In this document: one piece after another, positions 1 through 9,083 of the stretch
How the letters are laid out: every line of letters begins with the position of its first letter
Numbering within the stretch: position 1 is the first letter of the stretch
Source: Pedobacter sp. Leaf216
GTDB lineage: Bacteria > Bacteroidota > Bacteroidia > Sphingobacteriales > Sphingobacteriaceae
NCBI RefSeq assembly: GCF_001421515.1
Contig: NZ_LMKM01000038.1
Span: 312 to 64,311 of the forward strand
Length of the DNA stretch: 64,000 nt
Direction of reading: 5' to 3'
Translations under genes and position numbers: made by a program
Notes under the pieces: model-generated
The model's input: only the letters and a program-made list of their open reading frames with translations
The model's database searches: none
Told to the model about the DNA's origin: nothing

Positions 1-135
1 ATAAGGGTTTGTTCGGCTGGATTCAAGGGAATTTGTAATTACTATTAACTACAAAAGAAACAAATTATTCGATTACCCCCAACTTTTCCGCTTGATCCCT
101 GTTTTGAACACTATAATCTTAAAAAAGCCAATAAA

Positions 136-168
136 CCAAAAAAGCCTTACATTTCTGTAAGGCTTTTG
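136..168 (-). terminator. Terminator of the tRNA-Phe gene
   Basis: An 11-bp perfect inverted repeat (AAAAGCCTTAC, 6-base loop, GTAAGGCTTTT) is followed on the minus strand by a T-rich run. It begins 6 bases beyond the tRNA 3' end, so it most likely ends the tRNA transcript. Confidence 0.8.
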
Positions 169-172
169 GAAG

Positions 173-245
173 TGGTGCCACCTGGATTCGAACCAGGGAC
201 ACAAGGATTTTCAGTCCTTTGCTCTACCGACTGAGCTATGGCACC
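173..245 (-). tRNA. tRNA-Phe (GAA)
   Basis: The minus strand folds as a 73-nt cloverleaf. The acceptor stem GGTGCCA pairs with TGGCACC, the discriminator base is A, and the T loop GGTTCGAATCC is canonical. The anticodon loop CTGAAAA carries GAA, which reads Phe codons. CCA is not encoded. The gene stands alone, with its own promoter and terminator. Confidence 0.97.
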
Positions 246-260
246 ATCCGTTTGGGATTG

Positions 261-290
261 CAAATGTAGTGTTCTTTTTTCAAAAGCAAA
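261..290 (-). promoter_or_regulatory. Bacteroidota-type promoter of tRNA-Phe
   Basis: On the minus strand TTTG (287-290), 18 bases, then TACATTTG (261-268) match the Bacteroidota primary sigma consensus TTTG/TAnnTTTG. The start of transcription would fall about 12 bases before the mature tRNA 5' end. Confidence 0.75.
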
Positions 291-474
291 ACTTTTTTTC
301 AATTATTTCATTCTTATACTGATTATCAATTAATTAATTTTTTATCATGCTAAAAATATGCCTTAAACAATGCTTAGAATGAGTACAAACAAATAATTTT
401 ATATATTTTTTTATGCATGCATAGTAATTTATTTAGATTAATATCCTAATTTAGCGTAAACAATCTAATATTGC

Positions 475-1770
475 ATGGTGGCACAGATCCTCTTTCTAGT
501 ACTTACACTTGCAGCAATTGCGCTGTTTACAGTAAACCTGCGTAAAATAATTCGCAATATCCGCTTAGGCAAACCGGTCGATCGCAATGATCAGCCACAA
601 AAAAGGCTAATGACAATGCTTCGTGTAGCCTTTGGACAATCAAAAATGGTAGTGCGCCCCATCCCTGCTTTTCTACACTTTTTTGTTTACATCGGCTTTG
701 TAATCATTAACCTTGAAGTGCTCGAAATTATGATCGATGGACTTTTTGGCACACACCGCATTTTTAATGGATTAGGCAGTTTATATAACTTTTTAATCGG
801 TTCGTTCGAAATACTTGCCTTTACCGTTTGGGTTTCCTGCGTTATTTTCCTGATCCGCAGAAATGTCATTAAACTTAAGCGCTTTAGTGGTGTAGAGATG
901 AAAAGCTGGCCAAAATCGGATGCTAATTACATTTTAATTACTGAGATTTTATTAATGAGTGCATTTTTGCTCATGAATGCCGCAGATGCCAAACTGCAAC
1001 TCCTGGGAGCCAGCCATTATATTAGCGCAGGTGCATTCCCGGTGAGTCAGTATTTGATGAACATCCTGCCTTCAACTGAAAGTGCATTGATCATTGTGGA
1101 ACGCAGCTGTTGGTGGTTTCACATCATCGGAATTTTAGCATTCTTAAACTATCTTCCCTACTCCAAACATTTTCACATCCTGTTCGCTTTCCCAAATACG
1201 TATTTTTCCAATTTGGAACCTAAAGGTGAATTTACCAATATGGCTTCAGTTACCAATGAGGTAAAAGCGATGCTCGATCCATCTTTTGTTCCGGCAGAAA
1301 CTGAGCCTGGTAAATTCGGTGCAAAGGATGTAACCGATTTAAGTTGGGTAAATTTAATGAATGCTTATACCTGTACCGAATGTGGTAGATGTACATCTGT
1401 ATGCCCTGCAAACATCACTGGCAAACTTTTATCGCCAAGGAAAATCATGATGGATACCCGCGACCGCATTACAGAAGTTGGCAAAAACATTGACAAACAC
1501 GGGACTGAACATCAGGATGGAAAATCTTTATTGGACGATTACATCAGCAGAGAGGAAATATGGGCTTGTACCAGCTGTAATGCATGCGTAGAAGCCTGCC
1601 CGGTAAATATAGATCCTTTACAAATTATAATGGAGCTTCGCCGCTTTGCAGTGATGGAAGAATCGCAGGCACCTGCAAGCATTAATGCCATGTTGGGGAA
1701 TATAGAAAATAACCAGGCACCCTGGAAATACTCACCGGCCGACCGCTTTAACTGGGCACAGGAAAATTAA
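475..1770 (+). CDS. Membrane-anchored 4Fe-4S dicluster oxidoreductase subunit (HdrC/E-like)
   Basis: 431 aa. About five hydrophobic membrane segments (roughly residues 2-22, 65-88, 104-127, 150-168, 212-230) precede a cytoplasmic ferredoxin-type domain with two 4Fe-4S motifs: CTECGRCTSVCP near residues 300-311 and CTSCNACVEACP near 364-375. This is the fusion of a nitrate-reductase-gamma/HdrE-like membrane part with an HdrC-like part. The next gene encodes an HdrB-like CCG-domain protein, so the two probably form one membrane complex passing electrons between the quinone pool and an unknown donor; GlpC, LutA and DsrMK complexes use the same parts. The physiological substrate cannot be read from the sequence. 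Confidence 0.85.
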   Translation: MVAQILFLVLTLAAIALFTVNLRKIIRNIRLGKPVDRNDQPQKRLMTMLRVAFGQSKMVVRPIPAFLHFFVYIGFVIINLEVLEIMIDGLFGTHRIFNGLGSLYNFLIGSFEILAFTVWVSCVIFLIRRNVIKLKRFSGVEMKSWPKSDANYILITEILLMSAFLLMNAADAKLQLLGASHYISAGAFPVSQYLMNILPSTESALIIVERSCWWFHIIGILAFLNYLPYSKHFHILFAFPNTYFSNLEPKGEFTNMASVTNEVKAMLDPSFVPAETEPGKFGAKDVTDLSWVNLMNAYTCTECGRCTSVCPANITGKLLSPRKIMMDTRDRITEVGKNIDKHGTEHQDGKSLLDDYISREEIWACTSCNACVEACPVNIDPLQIIMELRRFAVMEESQAPASINAMLGNIENNQAPWKYSPADRFNWAQEN

Positions 1771-1847
1771 CAAAAACAGTTTTCAGTTGGCATTGAATTA
1801 AAATAATAATTACATCAGGCTTGAACCTGATACTAGATAATACAACA

Positions 1848-2636
1848 ATGGAATTTAAAGTACCTACAATGGCCGAATTAATGGCCGCAGGTGAAGAACC
1901 GGAAATATTATTTTGGGTTGGATGTGCAGGAAGTTACGATGAACGGGCACAGAAAATTACCCGCGACATTTGTAAAATCCTTCATCATGTAGGTATAAAA
2001 TACGCTGTTTTAGGAACCGAGGAGAGCTGTACTGGCGATCCGGCGAAAAGAGCAGGGAACGAATTTCTTTTCCAGATGCAGGCCATGACCAATATTGAGG
2101 TTTTGAATGCCTATAACATTAAAAAAATAGTAACCGGCTGTCCGCATTGTTTCAACACCATCAAAAATGAATATCCTGGCTTAGGTGGCTCCTACGAGGT
2201 GATTCATCATACGCAGTTGATACAGGATTTAATTAACGAAGGAAAGCTTAAAGCCGAGGGTGGCGAAAGCTTCAAAGGTAAAAAAATCACCTATCACGAT
2301 CCATGTTATTTAGGTCGCGGGAACGGGATTTATGAAGCTCCACGCAAAGCCCTGGAAGTTTTGGATGCACAGCTTGTAGAAATGAAACGTTGCAAAAGCA
2401 ATGGCTTATGCTGTGGTGCAGGTGGCGCACAAATGTTTAAAGAACCGGAAAAAGGAAAAAAAGATATCAATGTTGAACGTATCGATGAAGCTTTGGAAAC
2501 CAATCCACAGTTTATTGCAGCAGGATGCCCATTTTGCATGACCATGCTGAGCGACGGTATCAAATTAAAAGATAAGGAGCAGGAAGTTAAGGTACTGGAT
2601 ATTGCAGAAATTACCGCAAGGGCAAATGGGTTGTAA
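1848..2636 (+). CDS. Fe-S protein with two CCG domains (HdrB-like)
   Basis: 262 aa from ATG 1848. An in-frame TTG at 1821 would add nine residues, but the ATG gives the natural start MEFKVPTMAEL. Two cysteine-rich CCG-type modules are visible: VGCAGS... with GCPHC in the first half, then HDPCYLGR, CKSNGLCCGAGG and AGCPFC in the second. Family members (HdrB, GlpC, LutA, SdhE) bind an unusual Fe-S cluster or zinc at these cysteines. The gene lies 77 bases after the membrane ferredoxin gene on the same strand and is most likely its partner subunit. Confidence 0.85.
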   Translation: MEFKVPTMAELMAAGEEPEILFWVGCAGSYDERAQKITRDICKILHHVGIKYAVLGTEESCTGDPAKRAGNEFLFQMQAMTNIEVLNAYNIKKIVTGCPHCFNTIKNEYPGLGGSYEVIHHTQLIQDLINEGKLKAEGGESFKGKKITYHDPCYLGRGNGIYEAPRKALEVLDAQLVEMKRCKSNGLCCGAGGAQMFKEPEKGKKDINVERIDEALETNPQFIAAGCPFCMTMLSDGIKLKDKEQEVKVLDIAEITARANGL

Positions 2637-2745
2637 ATAATTTCACGAAAATTTCTCTATGGTTTCATCGTTTTGAGCGGAGTGGAAGGTAGTCGAAGAA
2701 TCTCCATTAGGCGATGGCCACAGTCGAGAGGACGATAAGCCGCAA

Positions 2746-3252
2746 TTAATCATCAGATTTTACTTCTGCTTTAGACACTTCAGCCGGCGGTAGCTTCGTA
2801 ATATTTTCCAGGTTATTACGAATCTGGTTCAATTCTTCTGCTTCCATATTTTTTACCGGTATAATGATCTGCGTAGCCATCGAATCTACATCGCCTCCCC
2901 TATCTTTATAGGTCTGCACAATCACATCATCTCCTTTGGTACGGATATACAGTTTACCTGAATTTGTTGTCCCATAATAATCCATATCTTTAAACTTAGC
3001 GAGCTTGAACGCGAAATATTCAGTTTTACCGTTATTAAAATAACGCTTATAACGGCAGAACCCATTGTTGGTAACATTAAGTTCATAACGTTTAACCTGG
3101 CTATTTTCCTGACTGGTATCGTAGTGATCGGTAAATGATTTTTGCAGAAAACTGGTGTATTGCTCCATAGATGCCGGATCGGAAAAAGCACATAAAAACA
3201 CACAAAAAGCCGAAATAAGGGATATTTTCAAGCAGAGTGTAAACTTTTTCAT
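2746..3252 (-). CDS. Hypothetical exported protein
   Basis: 168 aa. The N-terminus MKKFTLCLKISLISAFCVFLCAF is a signal peptide; a cysteine near its end could be lipidated, but the lipobox is poor. The mature part is polar, with alternating charged and aromatic strands, and matches no family I recognise. It is divergent from the gene at 3303, with about 50 bases between the starts. No function is assigned. Confidence 0.65.
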   Translation of the reverse strand: MKKFTLCLKISLISAFCVFLCAFSDPASMEQYTSFLQKSFTDHYDTSQENSQVKRYELNVTNNGFCRYKRYFNNGKTEYFAFKLAKFKDMDYYGTTNSGKLYIRTKGDDVIVQTYKDRGGDVDSMATQIIIPVKNMEAEELNQIRNNLENITKLPPAEVSKAEVKSDD

Positions 3253-3291
3253 CAGGTTGGCGTTTTAAACACACCAATTTAATTAAAATCA

Positions 3292-3299
3292 TAAATTTG
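3292..3299 (+). promoter_or_regulatory. -7 box abutting the start codon of the gene at 3303
   Basis: TAAATTTG matches TAnnTTTG exactly and ends three bases before ATG 3303. With the usual distance to the transcription start, the mRNA would begin at or beside the A of the ATG (leaderless). Confidence 0.5.
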
Positions 3300-3302
3300 T
3301 AC

Positions 3303-3782
3303 ATGAGTTTTTCTCCACAATCAAGAGTTTGGATATACCAAAGCGATCGAAAGTTTACTTCAACCGAAGAAAATGAGATCATAAACAAGTTATCATCTTT
3401 TACCAACCAATGGAAGGCGCATGGTAATGAACTGCTGGCTAAAGCAGAAATCCGTTATGGTTTTTTTATTATCCTGATTGTTGACGAAAGCAAGGCCGGT
3501 GTTACCGGTTGCTCTATCGATAGCTCCGTAAAGTTGATCAAAGAAATTGAGCAGGAATATCATGTCGATCTTTTTAACCGTTTCAATATGGCTTATAAAG
3601 TAAATGGAGAGGTTGTGGTAAACAGCAAAGAAGATTTTGAAACCTTGGTGAATATTAAACAGGTTACTCCAGAAACAATTGTATTTAACAATATGGTTCA
3701 AAATTTGGCAGAACTTGAAAGCAAGTGGGAAGTTCCATTTCGAAACAGCTGGCATGCTACTGTTTTTGCACATCTACTTTAA
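3303..3782 (+). CDS. Conserved hypothetical protein (often misnamed ABC transporter ATPase)
   Basis: 159 aa from ATG 3303; an in-frame TTG six bases upstream lies across the promoter box and is less likely. The protein is soluble and has no signal peptide, no Walker A and no ABC signature, although I recall Bacteroidota relatives carrying the label ABC transporter ATPase. It is followed five bases later by a YciI-like gene, so the two are probably cotranscribed. Function unknown. Confidence 0.75.
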   Translation: MSFSPQSRVWIYQSDRKFTSTEENEIINKLSSFTNQWKAHGNELLAKAEIRYGFFIILIVDESKAGVTGCSIDSSVKLIKEIEQEYHVDLFNRFNMAYKVNGEVVVNSKEDFETLVNIKQVTPETIVFNNMVQNLAELESKWEVPFRNSWHATVFAHLL

Positions 3783-3787
3783 TAATT

Positions 3788-4075
3788 ATGTTCATTGTAG
3801 ACCTTAAATATATCGTTCCACTTGAAGAGCTGGATGAACACATGAAAGCCCATGTGCAGTATTTAAAGAAGTATTATGATAAAAACATTTTTGTGGCTTC
3901 CGGCCGCAAAGTGCCACGGACCGGTGGCATAATCTTAGCCCTCGCTAAAGATGAAGATGCATTAAAAAAAATTCTGATGGAAGATCCCTTTTACAAGCAC
4001 CGATTGGCCGATTTTACCATTACCCAGTTTTTAACCTCGCAATACCATCCTGATCTTGAAAGCCTCTTGGGCTAA
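3788..4075 (+). CDS. YciI-like family protein
   Basis: 95 aa from ATG 3788; an upstream in-frame start at 3725 would overlap the previous gene by 58 bases. The sequence MFIVDLKYIVPLEELDEHM, then SGRKVPRTGGIILA and DPFYKHRLADFTITQF follows the YciI fold (ferredoxin-like alpha-beta, possible dehalogenase or hydrolase). The conserved aspartate of the DPF segment is present. Substrate unknown. Confidence 0.8.
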   Translation: MFIVDLKYIVPLEELDEHMKAHVQYLKKYYDKNIFVASGRKVPRTGGIILALAKDEDALKKILMEDPFYKHRLADFTITQFLTSQYHPDLESLLG

Positions 4076-4169
4076 CCAATCGTAAAACGTATAGTGCTAA
4101 TGCAGATTATTTTTAGTTCAGCACCAAACAATTAGCGCGCAAAAAACATTATATTGGTTAACTCAACTA

Positions 4170-6590
4170 ATGTGTATGAAGCGCTGGCTCAAAATCTCTT
4201 TAAAAATCCTATCGGTTTTTGTTATCCTGATTATATTGACCTGGTTGGCAGGCGCATTTTACATTAGCAGAAATAAAAAGGAAGTACTCGCCTCCATCCT
4301 ATCCCAGCTGAACAAAAACCTGAACGGAAAGATTACCGCAACGAGTATGGAACCCACGCTTTTGAAAAGTTTTCCGGGAGTTTCGGTATCATTAAACGGG
4401 GTTTTATTGAGAGACAGTTTATGGGCACAACATAAGCACGACCTATTGAAAGCGCAGGATATAGATGTATCCTTAAATGTACTTTCGCTTATTGTAGGCA
4501 ACATTAACATTCAACAGATTGCCATCAACAATGCGGATATATACATCTACACTGATACTACAGGGTACAGCAATACCAGTATTTTTAAAAGTAAACCCAA
4601 AACAGCAGAGAAATCTACCTCCAAATCATCTGCACTGGAAATCAAGAAAATAGATTTTAATAAAGTAAACCTGGTATTGGATAACAAAAAACGCTTCAAA
4701 CTCTTTAATTTCAACATCGATCAGATCCAGGGTAGAATGGAGTATCCGGATAGCGGCTGGACAGGTAAAATTAAACTGGCCACTAAGGTAAATAGTTTCG
4801 CCTTTAATACACGAAAGGGAAGCTTTTTGAAAGATAAAACCTTAAGCGGAATGCTCAAGGCACATTACAGTCGCGATTTGGATGCTGTTATATTGAGCCC
4901 TGAAATACTGAATATAGACAACCATCCTTTCAAAATCGGTGCTAAAATTGAACTTGACAAGTCTGCATTCGCCATCAGCATCGCTGTGGATGATATATTG
5001 TTCAAAGACGTTGCTTTACTTTTATCCCCTAATATTTCTTCTAAATTGTTGAAATTCGGAATCGAAAAACCGGTAAACATCCGAGGCAATATTGTTGATG
5101 ACGGTTCAGGGAAATATGGCGATCCTTTGATTAAGGTAGGGATAACAGTGCGGAACAATATCGTTTCAATTCCGGCGGGTAAATTAACAGACTGTAATTT
5201 TGATGGATCTTTTACCAACCGGGATACCGTTGGTGGTGTTATCGGGGATGAAAACTCCTCCATTAAGTTCCACAGGCTTACCGCAAAATACTTTAATGCA
5301 CCGCTCAAAATCGATACTTTTACCGTTAATAACCTCTCGCGACCAATTGCTACCGGATTGGTTACTTCACAGTTTCCGTTATCGAACCTCAACAATTCAT
5401 TGGGTACGAATGACTTTGAATTTAAAAACGGAACCGCAAACCTAAGGTTATATTGCAAAGCCGATATTGATAATTTCAGGTTTACAAAGCCTGTTGTTTC
5501 AGGAAAAATAGCAATTGCAGATGCTGATATATTGTATATTCCCAGAAAGCTCCATTTGGTAAAAAGTGCCCTGAATATCAATTTCAACCAAAATGATTTA
5601 TCAATACAGAACGGGCATTTCCAGCTTGGCAAAAGCGAGCTGAATGTAAGCTGTAGTATTGCCAATTTTGCCAACCTTTACTACACTGCACCTGAAAAAA
5701 TATTGGTTAACCTGAAAATGTCGAGTCCACAATTGTACCTGAAAGAATTTTTACCTTTTTTAGGTCCAAGAACTGCAAAAAAAACACAGTCAGGTGGAAA
5801 TAAAAAAGTAGTTTCCAAGGAACTGAGCAATGTGCTCGAAGTTTCGAAAATGAATATCCGTTTAACGGTCGATAAAGCCATTTACAATAATTTCCTGGCT
5901 AAAAACCTCGATGCAGACATCTCTTTACGTGGTGGCGGCATATTCTTTAATAAGATAAGTGTGGCCCATGCTGGCGGACAACTATCTTTAGACGGGAATA
6001 TTATGCAGGAAGCTGCCTCAAATAGTTTTAAGATCAATTCAAAGATCAGCCATGTGAGCGTTAAAGACTTCTTCTATTCCTTTGATAATTTCGGACAGAA
6101 TACCATTACAAACAAAAATTTAAAAGGTTACCTGTCCTCGCTGGTTAACATTTCCGGCAAAATATCCCATACCGGAAAAATTCTTCCCAGATCAATCAAT
6201 GGCAAAGTGGTTTTCAATCTTAACAATGCAGCACTGGTAAATTTTGATCCAATGGTTAAAGTTGGAAAGTTTGCTTTTGCAAACCGGAATTTATCAAATG
6301 TTGAAATTAAAAACCTGGATGGAACACTCACTATTAAAGGCGATAAAGTAGAAATCAGTCCGATGCTCGTAAATTCCAGCGCATTAAATTTTAATGTAAA
6401 AGGTACATATGCGCTTGGCGTGGGTACAAACGTAGCCATGGATATTCCGCTGAGAAACCCTAAAGGAGATGAAAATCTGACCAAAGCAGAAAAACGGGAA
6501 GCCCGTATGCGTGGTATCGTACTGCATTTAAAAGCTGTTGACGATGATAAGGGCGGAATAAAGATCAGATGGAATAAAGACCACGATTAA
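4170..6590 (+). CDS. AsmA-like family protein
   Basis: 806 aa. One N-terminal membrane helix (about residues 10-32) is followed by a long periplasmic beta-rich region with an AsmA N-terminal pattern (LNKNLNGKITATSMEP, FPGVSVSLNGVLLRDS) and an AsmA-like C-terminal half with repeated 'G.......N' strands. AsmA/TamB/YhdP proteins form bridge-like grooves for lipid movement or outer-membrane assembly; a role of that kind is inferred. ATG 4170 (MCMKRWLK) and ATG 4176 (MKRWLK) are both possible, and the second gives the more usual cationic start. Single-gene unit. Confidence 0.8.
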   Translation: MCMKRWLKISLKILSVFVILIILTWLAGAFYISRNKKEVLASILSQLNKNLNGKITATSMEPTLLKSFPGVSVSLNGVLLRDSLWAQHKHDLLKAQDIDVSLNVLSLIVGNINIQQIAINNADIYIYTDTTGYSNTSIFKSKPKTAEKSTSKSSALEIKKIDFNKVNLVLDNKKRFKLFNFNIDQIQGRMEYPDSGWTGKIKLATKVNSFAFNTRKGSFLKDKTLSGMLKAHYSRDLDAVILSPEILNIDNHPFKIGAKIELDKSAFAISIAVDDILFKDVALLLSPNISSKLLKFGIEKPVNIRGNIVDDGSGKYGDPLIKVGITVRNNIVSIPAGKLTDCNFDGSFTNRDTVGGVIGDENSSIKFHRLTAKYFNAPLKIDTFTVNNLSRPIATGLVTSQFPLSNLNNSLGTNDFEFKNGTANLRLYCKADIDNFRFTKPVVSGKIAIADADILYIPRKLHLVKSALNINFNQNDLSIQNGHFQLGKSELNVSCSIANFANLYYTAPEKILVNLKMSSPQLYLKEFLPFLGPRTAKKTQSGGNKKVVSKELSNVLEVSKMNIRLTVDKAIYNNFLAKNLDADISLRGGGIFFNKISVAHAGGQLSLDGNIMQEAASNSFKINSKISHVSVKDFFYSFDNFGQNTITNKNLKGYLSSLVNISGKISHTGKILPRSINGKVVFNLNNAALVNFDPMVKVGKFAFANRNLSNVEIKNLDGTLTIKGDKVEISPMLVNSSALNFNVKGTYALGVGTNVAMDIPLRNPKGDENLTKAEKREARMRGIVLHLKAVDDDKGGIKIRWNKDHD

Positions 6591-6620
6591 TCAATTATTC
6601 ACTGATTCACAATTTAATCA

Positions 6621-7349
6621 TTAAAAATCAAGCGGCCCGAGCCTGTTCATATTTCTAAGAATTAAATACTGGCGGTGCCTGATGTACGGAGTTGCATTCT
6701 TTGGTGTCCACCTTCTTGGGTTTGGAAAACAGGAAGCGATTAATGCAGCTTGCTTTTTGGTTAATTTGGTACACGATTTACCATAATACTCCTGTGCAGC
6801 AGCCTCGGCACCGTAAATGCCATCGCCCATCTCGATAACATTTAAGTAAACCTCTAAAATTCTTTCTTTACTCCAAAAAATCTCGATCAATAGCGTAAAA
6901 TAGGCTTCAAATCCTTTCCTGATCCATGATCTGCCAGGCCATAAAAAAACATTTTTAGCAGTTTGTTGTGAAATAGTACTTCCACCCTTTACCTTTTTAC
7001 CTTTTGCGTTACTGGCGAAAGCTTTTTCGATGGCCTTCATATCAAAACCAATATGCTTTAAAAAGAGTTGATCTTCTGCTGATACCGCTGCCCGTTTCAT
7101 GTTATCAGACATATCATCAAACTTTACCCACTTTTTTTCAGTTTTAAACGGCTTTCCGTCAGCCTTGCGCTCAATGTTTCGCAATACCATTAAAAGCGTA
7201 ATTGGCGGATTGATAAAACGCAACGCAATTACCCAAAATACAGAAACCAGCAAAAAATATAAAAATACCTTTGTGGCAATGTTGGTAATCCTTTTAAGGA
7301 GGGGATGTTTTGTCTTATTTTTGGTTTTGCTTGTCCGGGTTTTCGCCAT
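6621..7349 (-). CDS. mtgA: Monofunctional biosynthetic peptidoglycan transglycosylase
   Basis: 242 aa, the usual MtgA size. A membrane anchor lies at about residues 23-46, then a GT51 glycosyltransferase domain: SAEDQLFLKHIGFD with the catalytic Glu92, the substrate motif GGSTISQQTAKN (122-133), and WSKERILEVYLNVIEMGDGI with the second active-site region. There is no transpeptidase domain. It polymerises lipid II into glycan strands at the outer face of the inner membrane. Convergent with the AsmA-like gene. Confidence 0.95.
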   Translation of the reverse strand: MAKTRTSKTKNKTKHPLLKRITNIATKVFLYFLLVSVFWVIALRFINPPITLLMVLRNIERKADGKPFKTEKKWVKFDDMSDNMKRAAVSAEDQLFLKHIGFDMKAIEKAFASNAKGKKVKGGSTISQQTAKNVFLWPGRSWIRKGFEAYFTLLIEIFWSKERILEVYLNVIEMGDGIYGAEAAAQEYYGKSCTKLTKKQAALIASCFPNPRRWTPKNATPYIRHRQYLILRNMNRLGPLDF

Positions 7350-7353
7350 GTGG

Positions 7354-7361
7354 CAAAGGTA
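7354..7361 (-). promoter_or_regulatory. -7 box of mtgA
   Basis: TACCTTTG on the minus strand matches TAnnTTTG and ends five bases before the mtgA ATG, which predicts a nearly leaderless mRNA. No clear TTTG lies at the upstream distance. Confidence 0.45.
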
Positions 7362-7544
7362 ATTAAAGCGGCGGAAGATGGGAAGTACCGGAGCGGTGAA
7401 TGATAAAAAAAATATTTAAAGCAACCAGAAATAAAACGCTCCTGCAAAATTATCGTTGTAAACCTATAATACAAGTTAAAATCACTTTGTTTATGTATTT
7501 TGTGATTCAGATTTTCAAACTGACCCCAAAAAAAAATCAACCAA

Positions 7545-8354
7545 ATGAAAAAACTATTTTACCTCATTCTTGCTGTTACTTTATGGAGCTGCAGTACAAG
7601 CAAAAATATCACCAACAGATCAGAAAAATGGATAACACTTTTTAACGGAAAAGACATTAAAGACTGGAATGTGAAAATTCACCACCACGATTACAACGTA
7701 AATTTTGGAAATACTTTTAGGGTGGAAAACGGAATAATACAGGTTCGTTATGATCAATACGGTGATTTTAATGATCAGTTCGGCCATCTTTATTATAAAA
7801 CACCATTTTCTTATTATCACCTCAAATTAAAATACCGTTTTGTTGGCGAACTGCAAAAAGGTGCCCCAAGTTATACTTTACGCAACAGTGGGCTAATGTT
7901 CCACTCCCAAGATCCAAAAACAATGCCCAAGGAGCAGGATTGGCCAATTTCGATTGAAATGCAGTTTTTAGGAGGTTTGAGTGATGGAAGGCCCCGCCCT
8001 ACCGGAAACATGTGCTCACCTGGAACTGATATTTTTTATCAGGGTAAATTATACGACGGCCATTGCCTTGATTCAAAATCCAAAACCTACGATGGCGATC
8101 AGTGGGTATCAGCAGAGCTAATTGTTATGGGCGATTCGCTGGTTACACACATTATCAACGGAGATACTGTTTTACAATACAGCAAACCTCAAATTGGCGG
8201 AGGTGTGGCCAACCGTTACGATCCTAAAATAAAGATTGATGGTAAAGCGCTTAAGCAGGGTTTCATTGCCTTGCAAAGTGAAGGTCAGCCTGTCGATTTT
8301 AAGGATATCCAGATTATGGAACTTCCTCAACAGGGCAACAAAAAATCTAATTAA
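7545..8354 (+). CDS. DUF1080 (3-keto-disaccharide hydrolase-like) lipoprotein
   Basis: 269 aa. A signal peptide ends in the lipobox LWSC (Cys16), so the protein is probably an outer-membrane or periplasmic lipoprotein. The rest is a DUF1080 jelly-roll: WITLFNGKDIKDWNVKI, SGLMFHSQDP, SIEMQFLGG, GFIALQSEGQPVDFKDIQI. Members bind or cleave carbohydrates, some acting as 3-keto-glycoside hydrolases. No sugar-oxidising partner gene is adjacent, so the substrate is open. Confidence 0.88.
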   Translation: MKKLFYLILAVTLWSCSTSKNITNRSEKWITLFNGKDIKDWNVKIHHHDYNVNFGNTFRVENGIIQVRYDQYGDFNDQFGHLYYKTPFSYYHLKLKYRFVGELQKGAPSYTLRNSGLMFHSQDPKTMPKEQDWPISIEMQFLGGLSDGRPRPTGNMCSPGTDIFYQGKLYDGHCLDSKSKTYDGDQWVSAELIVMGDSLVTHIINGDTVLQYSKPQIGGGVANRYDPKIKIDGKALKQGFIALQSEGQPVDFKDIQIMELPQQGNKKSN

Positions 8355-8384
8355 ACATTTTTCGATATCATACGTTACAAGAGC

Positions 8385-9083
8385 ATGAAAGTTGCACTAA
8401 TTACAGGAGGAAGTAAGGGAATCGGTTTTGGTATTGCCGAAGCCCTCCTAAAAAACGGTTACAAGGTAGCCATAACCAGCAGAACAATTGCAAGCGCAAA
8501 TGAAGCCGCATCTCATCTTGTAGCTCATGGCGATGTATTGGCCATTGAGGCAGATGTTGCCAATTTCACTTCTCAGCAGGAAGCAGTTAACCTAATTCTG
8601 GAAAAATGGGGCCAGTTAGATGTACTCATCGCCAATGCTGGAATAGGTCATTTTGCGCCTATTGATGAATTAAGTATTGATTTATGGAAGGAAACCATTG
8701 ATACGAACCTAACAGGTGTTTTTTACAGCATCAAGGCTACGGTTGATGAAATTAAAAGAACAAACGGACATATCTTTACCATTTCAAGCTTGGCAGGAAC
8801 AAACTTTTTTGCCGGTGGATCGGCCTACAATGCCAGTAAGTTTGGTTTAACAGGTTTTACCCAATCGGTGATGCTTGATTTAAGGAAATATGGTGTAAAG
8901 GTAAGCACAATTATGCCGGGTTCGGTAGCAAGCCATTTCAATGATCATCAACCCGATTCAGAAAATGACGCCTGGAAAATTCAGCCGGAGGATATGGGCA
9001 AACTTATTGTTGATTTATTGGCTATGCCAGCCCGAACATTGCCTAGTAAGGTAGAAATCAGGCCAACAACGCCTAAAGGCTAA
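8385..9083 (+). CDS. Short-chain dehydrogenase/reductase (SDR)
   Basis: 232 aa, a classical SDR. The Rossmann motif GGSKGIGFGIAEAL is near residues 8-21, NAGIGHF near 85-91, the catalytic Ser in ISSLAG near 135, and the YNASK active site near 149-153. It lies 30 bases after the DUF1080 gene and may be cotranscribed. It is 3-ketoacyl reductase-like overall but has no fatty-acid neighbours, so the substrate is unknown. Confidence 0.88.
   Translation: MKVALITGGSKGIGFGIAEALLKNGYKVAITSRTIASANEAASHLVAHGDVLAIEADVANFTSQQEAVNLILEKWGQLDVLIANAGIGHFAPIDELSIDLWKETIDTNLTGVFYSIKATVDEIKRTNGHIFTISSLAGTNFFAGGSAYNASKFGLTGFTQSVMLDLRKYGVKVSTIMPGSVASHFNDHQPDSENDAWKIQPEDMGKLIVDLLAMPARTLPSKVEIRPTTPKG

Noticed and set aside
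3303..3782. ABC transporter ATPase
   Set aside because: No Walker A, Walker B or ABC signature in the 159 residues; the label seems inherited.
4865..5674. 269-codon minus-strand ORF within the AsmA-like gene
   Set aside because: A shadow of the real gene on the other strand; no start context or domain.
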